A stretch of 64,000 bases of DNA, taken from contig JAOWCC010000577.1 in the NCBI GenBank assembly GCA_030867875.1, forward strand, positions 81,759,740 through 81,823,739, read 5' to 3'. The notes under the pieces are model-generated. The model was given only the letters and a program-made list of their open reading frames with translations, searched no databases and was not told the origin of the DNA. Position numbers and translations under genes: made by a program. Numbering within the stretch: position 1 is the stretch's first letter; each line of letters begins with the position of its first letter. Positions 54,720 to 64,000 of this stretch are shown in pieces. Source of the stretch: Actinernus sp. WN-2022 (lineage: Eukaryota; Cnidaria; Anthozoa; Actiniaria; Actinernidae).

Positions 54720-55075
54720 TTTCGTAGTCCTTTGGCACGGCGTTCCGGACAAAAGGTATACGAGAATTTCCAGCAGTCGACATTCAAAATTCGTATGATA
54801 AGAATATCAATTCATTAGTCGAGAATTGTAGTTTACTTTTCGAGAACACATATTCATGTGTTGAGAATGCCCGATCTATAGTCGAGAAATCAAAACGTAT
54901 ACGAGATTTTCAAATCAGTCGAGTTTTGAAAATATACATTCATTTACCGAATTTTGCTATACGACAATGTTGGTTCATGTGTTGAGAATGTATATTGGGC
55001 TTATTTGTCGAGATCTACAATGCTTTGGTCTATTTCACGCCGTTTCGGACAAAAGGAACGCGAGATTTCCATCGA
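54720..55075 (+). repeat. Degenerate GTCGAGAAT-rich repeat bounded by direct copies
   Basis: CGTTCCGGACAAAAGGTATACGAGA at 54,740 recurs as CGTTTCGGACAAAAGGAACGCGAGA at 55,041. Between them GTCGAGA and CATGTGTTGAGAATG words recur several times. Confidence 0.65.
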
Positions 55076-55379
55076 AAATTCGTAATGTGAGTTCTACTTC
55101 CGGCCATAGTATCGTAGACTCGTTTCCAACTTGACCTAAAAATACTGGGAACTAATCTCTGCGGTCAGCGGTCACCCGTGGAAAATAAAGTTGATGAAAG
55201 AGGAGAAAATAGCGAGCGAACCAGCTGGTGTTGAAGATATCAGAGCATTTATCTTGTCGACAATTGCTTGGACAAGATTAGTAAACGTTCTTGAATTAAG
55301 CCAGCGATCTGAGGACTGTCAATATTGACCTCCAATAACATTCCATCAACTGCCAACTACACTTTGTATGTGATATCAT

Positions 55380-55579
55380 TTAACCCTTTGACTCCTGGAC
55401 ACTTTTGCAGTTATTTAGTAATTTTTTGGAACCTAATCGATCCGTAAGGTTTTGCATATCCACTGCTAATAATATTAGAACTCCACTAGCTCCCAGAGAT
55501 GAGGAAGAAATAACGTTTCAAATAAAGCAGTTACAATTTCTACGGGCAGTTTCGGGCGCCATAGGAGTCAAAGAGTAAA
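55380..55579. mobile_element. piggyBac-like MITE, about 200 bp
   Basis: The left end TTAACCCTTTGACTCCTGG is inverted at the right end, CCATAGGAGTCAAAGAGTAA. TTAA is intact on the left and mutated on the right. TTAA plus CCCTTTGAC ends are typical of piggyBac-type TIRs. Confidence 0.8.
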
Positions 55580-56441
55580 AACATCAATATCTGGTGGTGA
55601 TTCGAATTGCCAAAGTTGCTGTACATGTACAATGTATAAATGTCATATCATACCACAATGTATCTCAACCCATTGTAGACTAGAGGCCCAGGACCTGCAG
55701 GGGCTACATATATAATGATTGCTGTGCAAACTTGATATTATGTACTTAGTATATACCACGTATATCGGTTTGTCTCAGTTCCTGTCCAGGTGCAAGAGTT
55801 GGGGCCAAGACTTTATTATGGACTGATGTCATGATCTCCAATCTGAAAGTTTTAAAACGCATTTTGACAAGCTGGTCCTGATTTGGCAATCTGTCAGTAT
55901 ACCATGTATTTCATATTTCATAAAAATGTTAAAATTAATACTCTAAATAAAAGAAAAATATTAGAATAACCTAAATTGTTGACTACTTAAGATTATCAAT
56001 TCACATAAATTGCAAAATGGTACATTGTACATGCAAAGTGTTTGTTTAGTTAATATTTATTGATGCTGAAATATTTATTTCAGTCACTTATTCAACATAG
56101 TCAGCAAGCTTATTGGCAAATAAACCTCTGATGTTCACAAGAACGTGTTCCTAGGTCCACTCCTTTCTTAAGTTCACCCCACAAACAACATGGCCATTCA
56201 GATGATACTTTGGATGCTTGTCTGGGAACCAGGTCATCCTCTGGTCTGGCCAGTAGGATAACATACTTCATGAATGGTCCAGATGGTGGCTTTGGTGGTT
56301 GTTGTTTCCTATACAGGATGGAAAATGGTTAATCGTTTTCACTGGACTTTTCACTGGAAACATCCCCTCTCCCTCCCCCAACAAACACAGGAAAAACATT
56401 AGGTGCATTAGGGAGGGTTTATAATAATCATTAGTGATGTA
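55580..56441. other. Non-coding gap with a possible minus-strand coding trace
   Basis: Between 56,080 and 56,310 the minus strand reads DQRMTWFPDKHPKYHLNGHV and then VNLRKEW, with a stop and frame changes. It may be a decayed exon of an unidentified protein. Otherwise nothing is seen. Confidence 0.3.
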
Positions 56442-56519
56442 ATGGGGAGGGGTATGGTAATTTTCCTTTTCAGAAACCACTACATATTAGGGACTGTTCG
56501 TTCATTACAAGACTTGCTC

Positions 56520-56771
56520 GGGAAGGATACGAGGTGTGTAAGGAGTGCGAAGACAAAGTACTGCGGTCTGCATAATTTCCAAATTCGGACAGGAGGTAGC
56601 ATAACCATCCCCTGTACGAAGTGTAGTCGCGGCTGCCATACGAGTCACGGATTTTGTAGTATGTGCGCTCAAAACTGATATCAATGCCACCATATCGCGA
56701 AACGAGAGGCTAAGAAGCACTTCGCGAAGGTGTTACAGGAGTTAGGAGTCAGCTCCAAAAAATCCAATTAG
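56520..56771 (+). pseudogene. Small zinc-finger ORF upstream of the polymerase
   Basis: The plus frame contains a dense Cys pattern, CTKCSRGCHTSHGFCSMC, which could bind zinc. An in-frame TGA at 56,676 is followed in the same frame by a basic helix-like stretch (AKREAKKHFAKVLQELG) that ends at TAG 56,769. It lies 33 bp before the polymerase ATG and may be a separate Polinton gene. The family is not recognised. The true start is uncertain. Confidence 0.45.
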
Positions 56772-56803
56772 AGAAATAGGGAGTATAGGTATTAACCGAA
56801 GAA

Positions 56804-59800
56804 ATGGCAACCCGCAAGCAACTACACATACAAGCGAAGCAGTACGGCCTTCGAGGTACCTCGAGGCTCAACAAACCCGCTCTCTTCCAGACAATAGCCG
56901 GGCCTCGCGCCTCCGATTGGCAAGAGAGGATCAGACGGGCTGGTAAGACGGGGAGGTTTTCAGCCCTTCGAAGGGACCTCGAAAACCCCACAAACGCGCC
57001 CAACGTATCCGCGAAGTCGAACAGTTGGGCAAGAAGGTCGCAGCAAGAATACGGGCGAAAGCTGTTGTGGCGCGGGTTCGAGCCAAACCCCAAACCCGTA
57101 CACCTCACCTACAGCGCATCACATGTCCGCTCCAGCAAAAACCTCGTTGTGAGCGACTGGCACGGAGTATCGCTCGAGAGGCAGACGCCATTCTCGACGA
57201 GAGGGATGGTATGATCGAAGGGGAGGAGATAGGCAGGGGCACCATTCGGTGGTGCTTATTCAGAGGCGTGGCAGAGGACCTCTTACCCTGGATCATGAAA
57301 AAGTTGACTGAACACGTTATACAACGAGCTTCTACATATGGTATGGCTACACCTATCGTATCCGCAATGTCACCAACGGGCACGTGATGCTCTTCTCCAA
57401 GACAGCCACAGTTTCCCCATGGATCAATACGCTAGGCGATGCGGAGGGGTGGGTGGCCGACAAGGAGAGCGCCGCCTCAACCCCGACAACAACGAGCGTC
57501 CCAACACCCAGTTGGGACGCTCGTTCGGTGGACCTACGTGCGGTGGACCTACGTGGACGTCAAAGTCGTTCTCGACCGACAACCGCTATTGGGGACAGGC
57601 CCACCCCCCAACTGGCTTCGACAGACGAAGGGAATGGTTGCCCTCGACCAGCACAACGACAATCTCTGTCCCTGGCGATGCCTCGCTGTATACGAAGGGG
57701 CGCGCGTAGACAGGTGTACCACCGAAGCCCGCAGAGAGCTTCTACCACCGAGCGATACCTCTACCCGATGTCCCCAAGACCTCGCTGGGTGAGTTGGAGA
57801 AAGCCGAGCTCCACTTTGGGATAGGCATTCGGGTATACGAACCTACGGAGGACGGTGCCTGGAATTTGACGCGGCATGCCACCCGCTATGAGCATACAAT
57901 GACGATAGGGGTGTACGACGGGCATGCCTTCTATATCAAAAACGTTCGCAAGCTCGGACATATCTACGTCTGTAATGACTGTAAGCAACGGTTCAAGCAG
58001 GCTTGCATCCTCCAACGCCATGCCGATCGTTGTAGTCAAGATCGTCTGCCTCGAAAAAAAATCACAGCCCCCCAGTCCGCATACAAAAAAGCCTTCTGGC
58101 CAGAGAGTACAGCTAGTAAAGCCGCCCTACGCTGGCTCAAGGGCGAGTCGGAAGCACGCCAGCAGCATATCCATCACGCAGCCTGCGCGCACGGTGGAGA
58201 GCGTTGGATCGAAGGAGCCCCTGTCGATGGCTACGAACCCCTTTCCCGAACCGTCCTCCAATTCCATGGGTGTTACTACCACGGCTGCCCAAAATGCTTC
58301 TCCCGGGGTACAGACCTGCCTAAGAACGGCAGAGATACGCAAGGCAGGCTATACCGTATACAAAAAAGACGAACGAGGCCATTCCAAAACCAACACCAAC
58401 CTCCTACCCATATGCCATAGTGTACGACTTCGAGGCCTACCCTGATAGGGTAAAGGGACGACAACCAACAGAAAGATTGACCTTCGACAACGTACATGTT
58501 CTCATATCCGTGTCAGTAGCCGACACACAGGACCGCACACCAACCCACATCTGCAGACGCAACCCCAAGGACCTCGTCTCCGCCTTCGTCAAAGAACTCC
58601 AGCGAAGGGCAAAGGCGATTCAAGAAGTCGTCGTCGAGTAGTTCTGCCCCAGGACCGCCGCTTTCTCCTTCGATACCGTATCAAAGCAACAGCAGACGTT
58701 GATCCATGTGTGGTCTGACCAGGTTCCCGTTCTGGGATTCAACTCTGGTCGGTATGACATGAACCTCATTCGAAACCACTTCGTCGAAATCATTGCCGAT
58801 ACGTGTGGGAAGGCAAGGGTAGCGAAGAAGGCGAACTCCGTCATGTTCCTCCTAACCCCCGAATCCCGCTTCCTAGACGTTATGAACTACCTCGGTCCCG
58901 GCACCTCCTCCGAGCGTTGGGTCACCGCATATGGGTGCGAGCTACAGAAGAGCTTCATGCCATACTAGTGGTTCGATTCCCCCGAGAAGCCGGACCACAT
59001 CGGACTGCCGGACTATCCAGCATGGTGGTCAAAACAAAAAGGTGGCTACCTTCTCTCCCTAGCGGAGTGGAAGGACTGTAAACGCACCTTTCGAAAGAAG
59101 AAGACGCAGTGTCCATCCCCGGGGTGTAGCATAGAGCAAGGGGCCGAGCTGTTTGCCCCAAGGGAGGAGGCTTACCACATGCTGAAGGGCGCCGTCGTGG
59201 GAGGTCCTAGCATAGTGTTCACCCGATACCATGAAGCAGGTATCTCCAACATAGGGTCGCACCAATACCTGCGGGCCAAGATCTGCCGAAAGATCCTGGG
59301 CTACAACGCAAACGCCCTATACCACTCAACTATGGCGAAGGATATGCCCTGCGGCGGAGGAAGAGTCGTACACTACGGCGAGCCCGGCCCAGACACCGAA
59401 GGGATCGGTGCGTGCCTGCAGGCGGGATCGTGGTTCGGGTACGCAGAGGTTGACATCGAGATTTCCAGAGCATTGTGGGCGAAGTTCGAGGAGATGCCAC
59501 CCTTCTTCTACAACCGAGCAATCCCCGAGGAAGCGATCCCTCCGGAATTGCTGACCGAAAGTGACCCGACGGAAAGACGCTCGTAGGGGCCTTGAGTGGG
59601 AAGAGGCTGCTTCTCTACACCCCACTCCCACATCTCGATCACGGGGCAGTGATGACCGCTGTCTACCGCACCATCGACTATCAACCTGGGAAGATATTCG
59701 AGTGGTTCGTGGAGCAAGTCACCGAGGCAAGACGGACAGCAGACGCGGACAAGAGCAAAGCCCTGCTGGCGAACGTGTTCAAGCTACTCGGAAACTCAGC

Positions 59801-60613
59801 TTACCGCAAACTCATCGATGAGCGGGTCGTGGACAAAGCCCTGCGCAGCGCCTGGTTCGCGGACCTGGAGGAGGTCGGTACCGCATATGAGCTCGAGAGC
59901 CGCAAACCCCAGATCCGAATCAAAAGACCCTTCCAAGTAGGTATCGCGGTCTACCAACTCGCAAAGTCCGCATGCTCGAGTTCTACTTCGACTTCGTCAA
60001 CAAGTACGTTGATCGGCAAGACTTCGAGTACATCCAAATGGATACCGACAGCGCGTAGATCGCCATCTCAGGGAACAGCATTGACGAGGTGGTGCGCCCC
60101 GAACTACGCAAGGAGTTCGCCGCCCACCGGAAGGACTGGCTTGCCTGGGACTCGTAGAGCAACCGTATCCCAGGTCTCTTCAAGCTCGAGTTCGAGGGGC
60201 ACCGCGCCATTGCCCTCTGCCACAAGGCCTACTATGTCGACAAACAGGCTACCCGCACCGCAAAGGGAGTATGCCCAAGGCATCGAAAGGACTGGCGGAA
60301 AGAGCAAGCCATCCCGCCCACTATCGCCAGTTGTCCCGTGTGCTACCGAGCCGAGGTGGAAGAACACCTGAAGTGCTCCTCCAAAGGGATGTCGAAGTGA
60401 CACAACGACATCTCGTGGAACCGATATAAGGCAGCGCTCCACGGCAGCATCGACCGAGCGGAAAACCGAGGCGTCCGCTTGACGCCAGATGGGATGGCGA
60501 CTTACGAGTAGCAGAATCTCGGTCTCTCGGCCTAGTATGACAAGAGGCGGGTGCTACCGGATGGAATACACACTTAGCCTATTGAATATAGCCTAGCGGC
60601 GTGGCACTACTAA
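56804..60613 (+). pseudogene. Protein-primed family B DNA polymerase (Polinton type)
   Basis: The N-terminus (from ATG 56,804) resembles a SAP-like leader (KALFQTI-like). Then come a segment with NDNLCPWRCLAVYEG (about 57,650), a C2H2 finger (CNDCKQRFKQACILQRH, 57,970), an ACAHGGERW / FHGCYYHGCPKCF block, and the exonuclease start YDFEAYPD (58,420). Palm motifs are GYNANALY (motif A, 59,300), KLLGNSAYRK (motif B) and MDTDS (motif C, 60,045). Motif A has Asn where the catalytic Asp is expected. In-frame stops lie at 58,639, 58,966, 60,056, 60,155, 60,398, 60,509, 60,533 and 60,575, and frame breaks lie near 57,010, 57,350, 57,790, 58,370, 59,580 and 59,970. Spacing between exonuclease and palm blocks suggests an internal deletion near 59,090. 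The gene is dead. Confidence 0.9.
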
Positions 60614-61628
60614 GACTCCCTTCGGTGGGGGTTCTGTGTCCGGGGGCACAACCAATAGCTCTTCCCGAACGAACCCTCACTTGGACCGAAACCCCTCGGA
60701 CAGATAGTAGAGCACAGGCTGATCCGAAGATACCGTAATGCGCGAGATGCCATGTATTCCCGTGCTCCATACAGGATCGGTAGCCCTACGCCTCTCTCCG
60801 CCTTCCAGCTCCCCTTGCGCATACAGGTATCGAACGAGAGCATCGAGAGGCAATTGCCTTTCCTCAAACCCTATAGGTGGTGAATATATAGGGGTTTTTT
60901 CGGTTACTTGCTGCGCCCCAACGGCATTCGAGGGCTCCTTCCCTGTCAAGCGGGTGACCTCGCTATTCATCGCCTGTTATGACTGCGGGCAGCCGCTGGA
61001 TCCACTCTCTGGACCTCTCATTGCCTCGCCCGATAGACTCGTCGAGAAGTTCCCGGGCATACTGATACCCAAACAATCTCTCGGCGAGCATCCTGTTCGC
61101 TCGCTCAACGAAGCCTTGTGCTCAGTGATTGCCTGCCTCGCCTCGTTTGACCTTTGTTCCATGCCACTCCAAGACCCCGGATAGGCGCCCCATGAACTCG
61201 CGCCCGGTGTCGACCTGGAGGAGGTTCGGCCATGTCAATGGACCGCGCTTATAGATCCGCTCGAAGGCCGCAGCTACCTCTCCGCTATCTTTCGAGGTGA
61301 GTGGCTCCGCTTCCCTGAATCGGCTCGCCACATCGATCACAACGAGGGCGTACTTATACGTCTTTCGTCCCACCCGATCGTGTGGGAGGAAGAGTAGGTC
61401 GGCTTGATGAACCTCGTTTGGCTTTGAGACCATCCAGTGGGGTCATGGAATTTCACGTGGGGCAGGCAGGAACATTTGCCACAAGGCCGGGAGAATTTTA
61501 CGGTTCTCGAGGTATTGCTTCGCCACAAGGCTGCCGGACAGCACGGCAGTCCACTTAACGTAGTCGAGAACGGACGACGAAGGGACGTTAGTAAGGGATT
61601 CCTTCACTACCTTTCACGCCTGGCATAA
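60592..61628 (-). pseudogene. Retroviral-type integrase (rve) of the Polinton
   Basis: The core reads VHQADLLFLPHDRVGRK (first Asp), then VVIDVASRF, LQVDTGREFMG (second Asp), and GFVERANR (Glu), the DDE set. The C-terminal part has YLYAQGELEGGERRR and EELLVVPPDTE. A helical N-terminal segment precedes the core (SLVAKQYLENRKI, around 61,510). TGA stops at 61,122 and 60,677, another stop before the core, and a frame change near 60,970 break it. Both listed TGAs fit CGA-to-TGA decay. It is convergent with the polymerase, and their 3' ends overlap by about 20 bp. The enzyme would insert element DNA and create the target duplication. Confidence 0.9.
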
Positions 61629-62700
61629 GTTACCTCAAAATCGATCACTAAAAGCGAGCCAAAAATATATAAACCAGCACATCTTGTTTAATTCGCTGTC
61701 AAATTTAACGAAATTTTCGTATGTTAATATTAAAATGAAATAACATCTTTAGGATGAAACACGTTTGTATAGTGACGTTGGTGTGACGTCATAATGAACG
61801 ACTCCTTTTAAGGTCAAATTCTGCGTTACCTATACGTTTGAAATAAAGCATGTTATCACAACAACATAAATATGTGTTTTTGATTGCCGCAATTTGAAAG
61901 TCTCTACGATAAATATTTGCTGAGTTATTAAGAACTGAAGTTTCCCGTGACGTCACATTTTCTGACGTCATGGGTCTGACATCAGTCATGCTTTCTAAAT
62001 GGAATAAACATAAAAAAGACCATATTGCGGCTATTCAGTGCACAGTAAGTACAGTTCCTCTTTAAAACCCGAAAAATACTTGAATAGTTATTTTTAAAAG
62101 ACGTTTTCAAAAATATATGACGTCATAATGACGTTTCCTCTTTTTCACTGCGAATTTTAAAGTATTTCCTCTCAAAAATTGAAAATTCTAAAAACATACG
62201 GTTGTGGGTACTGATTTACTCTTTTGATTGCTAGATTGTCGTAAACAAATATTTTAAACTCTAAAAGATGAATGAAGAAGTTATTTTGTAAATGGTTCTG
62301 TGGTGAATATTTCCCGCCAAACTTTGGCGGGAAAATTGCCAAAATTCAAATTTGAATAACTTTTCTCCCTCTTAACCAATCGAACTCGGGTTTTCGGTTT
62401 CTTTGTTGTCGACATGATGGGAAATCGAAAATATAAAATTTACTGATGTTCAAGGTAATTGAAAACATCGAGAAACCTATTATAAATGGGTACATGACGT
62501 AACTGTGACGTCATCAAGATGTCTACGGTAGATCAAATCATCGGATTTTGTTTAGGTCGTCGGTCTTCATCATCCCACAAAAATTCAATCTTCTATGTTA
62601 GAAACTTTTGAAAATATAGCAAAGTGATAGATTTTAGGGTCATTTGTGCCAAGCGTGTTTCTTCCAACGTAGCCAATCCTATCAATATGGCACTGTCGGT
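61629..62700. other. AT-rich insert or intergenic segment within the Polinton
   Basis: Composition returns to the host level here. GACGTCA words occur at least five times, and 61,775-61,865 is an inverted copy of the repeat at 51,185. GTTTATATATTTTT on the minus strand upstream of the integrase could be its TATA region. The segment probably includes a host-type repeat inserted between integrase and the next Polinton genes. Confidence 0.55.
61775..61865 (-). repeat. Dispersed repeat, inverted copy of 51,185-51,285
   Basis: GTGACGTCATAATGAACGACTCCTTTTAAGG is the inverse of the copy at 51.2 kb with few mismatches. Confidence 0.85.
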
Positions 62701-62711
62701 CACCATGCGCA

Positions 62712-63143
62712 TTAGTTCGTTATCACCCATTCTTCCTCATATAGCCTGCAGCTCGGTGGTTCAAATGGGTTTCCTACTCCATGTCCCTCGGCGCCTCGCG
62801 ACCTTTTTTTGGGTGGACTGAGGTCCACGGAGGGTTGTGGTGGGCGCTCCGGCCGGCTGGACCTATTGAACTGGAAGTACAACCCTACCAACGCCGCGCC
62901 TACGCCGATAGCCGCGAGTACGGTGTTGGTGGATATGTCCGTCCAGCTGACGGGTGTCTCTGCGAGCTGGCCTTCCATTTCGGGCTCCACCTCGCGGGCG
63001 AGGGCAGACATAGCACGTCGGTTGCTTTCCGAAAGCGCTTTTCCGGCAGCGATGCGCTTTGGATCCTTCACCCTAGGGTTAGGCGTGGTCTTTAGGGAGT
63101 ACGTTGTGATTCGATCCACTCGGTCCGTCTGTTCCTCCTCCAT
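62712..63143 (-). CDS. Polinton small membrane protein (143 codons)
   Basis: An intact frame begins MEEEQTDRVDR and holds a basic segment (NPRVKDPKRIAAGKAL, residues 22-37), an acidic linker, one strong membrane span (VLAAIGVGAALVGLYF, about residues 75-90) and a Pro-rich basic tail (SPPKKRSRG). The layout, one span followed by a basic cytosolic or internal tail, suits a minor virion membrane protein. The role is not established. It is the only Polinton ORF here without a visible break. It lies directly downstream of the ATPase block on the same strand. Confidence 0.65.
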   Translation of the reverse strand: MEEEQTDRVDRITTYSLKTTPNPRVKDPKRIAAGKALSESNRRAMSALAREVEPEMEGQLAETPVSWTDISTNTVLAAIGVGAALVGLYFQFNRSSRPERPPQPSVDLSPPKKRSRGAEGHGVGNPFEPPSCRLYEEEWVITN

Positions 63144-63159
63144 CTCGTTTCATAGGATC

Positions 63160-63408
63160 CTGTGAACCTTCAATTGGGTGCTCGCTTGGAACGACGACGT
63201 GACAAGCAACGTGGAATAAGGCACTTGCCAAGGCCACAAATCATTCCGCTTTAAGGGCTAGCAGGCCGGCCACAGCACAGATCTCATTGCGGACTAGAGG
63301 ATCATCGTTTAGATCCTTCAGTAACTCTTGTTGGTTATCAAAGGGGACCACGTACTCAACTGCGCGGGTTGCTAACCGCATAACACCATGGACGAGGTGG
63401 TCTTTTAC
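63160..63408 (-). pseudogene. Unknown Polinton ORF remnant
   Basis: An open minus-strand stretch from 63,408 reads VEYVVPFDNQQELLKDLND and then NEICAVAGLLALKAE before TGA at 63,241, and the frame continues with HVACHVVVPSEHPIEG after it. It lies between the ATPase and the membrane protein. The family is not recognised. Confidence 0.45.
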
Positions 63409-63639
63409 CTACTTCCCTACGACGGCCTGATACATGTGTGTAACCGCTCAACGTCCTTCTCTGTCAGCCTAGCGATCTCCCCTAGGCTTAGAGACCGACC
63501 GAGATAGTCCTTCGTCATACCTGTCGCTGCCAGAATGGCAAGGGCTTCCCGGTGATCAGCGGGAGCCGAGGACCCCTTGACTTCAGGGGCGGGTGTTCCT
63601 GTGACGTCCCCACCGAGTAGGGCTGCGATTTCCGCTTCC

Positions 63640-64000
63640 GTGGTATATGCGTTTAGGGGCAGGAATCTCTAACACGGTGGTGAAGGGGTGACGGAGGCAG
63701 AAACATATGCGGGCGAACTTGTGGGCCAGGAGCTGCGAGATAAGCATTTTTTTCTCATGCACCCCAACCCTCCCCCGTAGTCCTCAAAGAGAACCTGGGC
63801 GTCACCCTGTGAAGCGGTATGGAAGGCCACGACAGCCCCACAGTTTTCCCGAAAGGGCTTGCTTATCGAAGTGAGCTGTTGGGAGAGCACCCAAACTGAA
63901 AGTCCGATATGCCGAGCAGAGACAGGTCTACGAGTTTGTCGGTCAGCTTCTTCACGTCCTTCGAGGCGGCACAATCGTCAAGGATCAGCAAGGTGTTTGT
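63640..64000 (-). pseudogene. A32/FtsK-like packaging ATPase, C-terminal part
   Basis: The partial minus-strand gene runs in from beyond 64,000. LLILDDCAASKDV is a Walker B-type block, followed by KLTDKLVDLSLLG. After a one-base frame change near 63,900 come ARHIGLSVWVLSQQLTSI (sensor-like Gln-Gln) and KPFRENCGAVVAFHTAS, then FEDYGGGL. A further frame change lies near 63,740. Walker A is outside the window. Such ATPases pump genomes into capsids in Polintons and related viruses. The breaks show this copy is not functional. Confidence 0.85.

Larger units (their letters stand above)
56442..64000. mobile_element. Polinton/Maverick (adintovirus-like) relic, right end outside the window
   Basis: A block of GC-rich sequence carries the Polinton core set: family B polymerase, retroviral-type integrase, A32-like packaging ATPase and a small membrane protein. 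Polymerase reads right and all other large ORFs read left. The GC-rich composition starts abruptly near 56.5 kb, and is interrupted by AT-rich DNA at 61.63-62.7 kb. Stops and frame breaks occur in every long ORF. Terminal inverted repeats were not found on the left, and the right end is beyond 64,000. It is an old, dead copy. Confidence 0.85.

Noticed and set aside
57338..57824. Overlapping ORFs of 117-146 codons in three frames
   Set aside because: GC-rich shadow frames of the broken polymerase. Only the frame carrying family motifs at each point is counted.
58639..60577. TAG stop-codon reassignment in the polymerase
   Set aside because: Frame breaks, a lost catalytic Asp and TGA stops in the integrase are better explained by pseudogene decay. 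Kept only as a low-interest finding.
56442..64000. Bacterial contamination, because of the high GC and dense ORFs
   Set aside because: The genes are Polinton-type, broken by decay, and interrupted by a repeat that also occurs in the AT-rich host part at 51.2 kb.

Overview
The window is eukaryotic, intron-containing and dominated by mobile DNA. The mix of CR1/L2-like LINE fragments, a DIRS/Ngaro-type tyrosine-recombinase retroelement with an SGNH domain, a Polinton/Maverick relic, piggyBac- and THAP-related pieces and many foldback MITEs, with a receptor tyrosine kinase exon, suggests a cnidarian, probably a coral or sea anemone. That assignment is inference; no single sequence proves it. Most of the DNA is AT-rich. 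The last 7.5 kb is clearly GC-richer and belongs to the Polinton relic.

Layout. 1-7.2 kb: tandem repeats, two LINE 3' fragments, a 240-bp foldback with a THAP-like mini-ORF, an 11-bp minisatellite, and an inverted repeat pair around a LINE piece. 7.2-10.66 kb: element E1, ending in the inverted repeat AGGCCTACTC... and flanked by AAGTTA/AAGCTA. 11.0-42.2 kb: element E2, with the same kind of ends and an exact 6-bp duplication CTACTC. Nested in E2 are a 24.7-kb unit with near-identical 2.75-kb inverted arms and an exact 8-bp flanking repeat ACATATAC (11,822-36,508), and a 3.35-kb TIR element E3 (36,598-39,949). Without these inserts E2 is about 3.15 kb, close to the size of E1. Each 2.75-kb arm carries the same three 3' exons of an unidentified gene. 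The 19-kb core between the arms holds a TTAA-flanked element, poly-G MITEs, a 2.2-kb degenerate LINE, a piggyBac C-terminal exon, and several foldbacks and tandem arrays.

42.4-43.0 kb is a LINE reverse transcriptase fragment. 43,736-43,961 is the clearest host-type coding exon, the C-terminal lobe and tail of a receptor tyrosine kinase. 46.7-51.0 kb is a decayed DIRS/Ngaro-like retrotransposon: SGNH hydrolase domain, gag-like ORF, reverse transcriptase, RNase H remnant, and a tyrosine recombinase split by a tRNA-derived SINE with a 12-bp target duplication. 51-56.4 kb is repeats and non-coding DNA.

56.4-64.0 kb is a Polinton/Maverick (adintovirus-like) relic that runs off the right edge. It has a zinc-finger ORF and a protein-primed family B DNA polymerase on the + strand, and a retroviral-type integrase, a one-span membrane protein, a short unknown ORF and a packaging ATPase on the - strand. 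Polymerase and integrase are convergent and overlap slightly at their 3' ends. Both carry stops and frame breaks, so this copy is dead.

No intact host gene lies wholly in the window. Coordinates of repeats are hand-read and may be off by a few bases.
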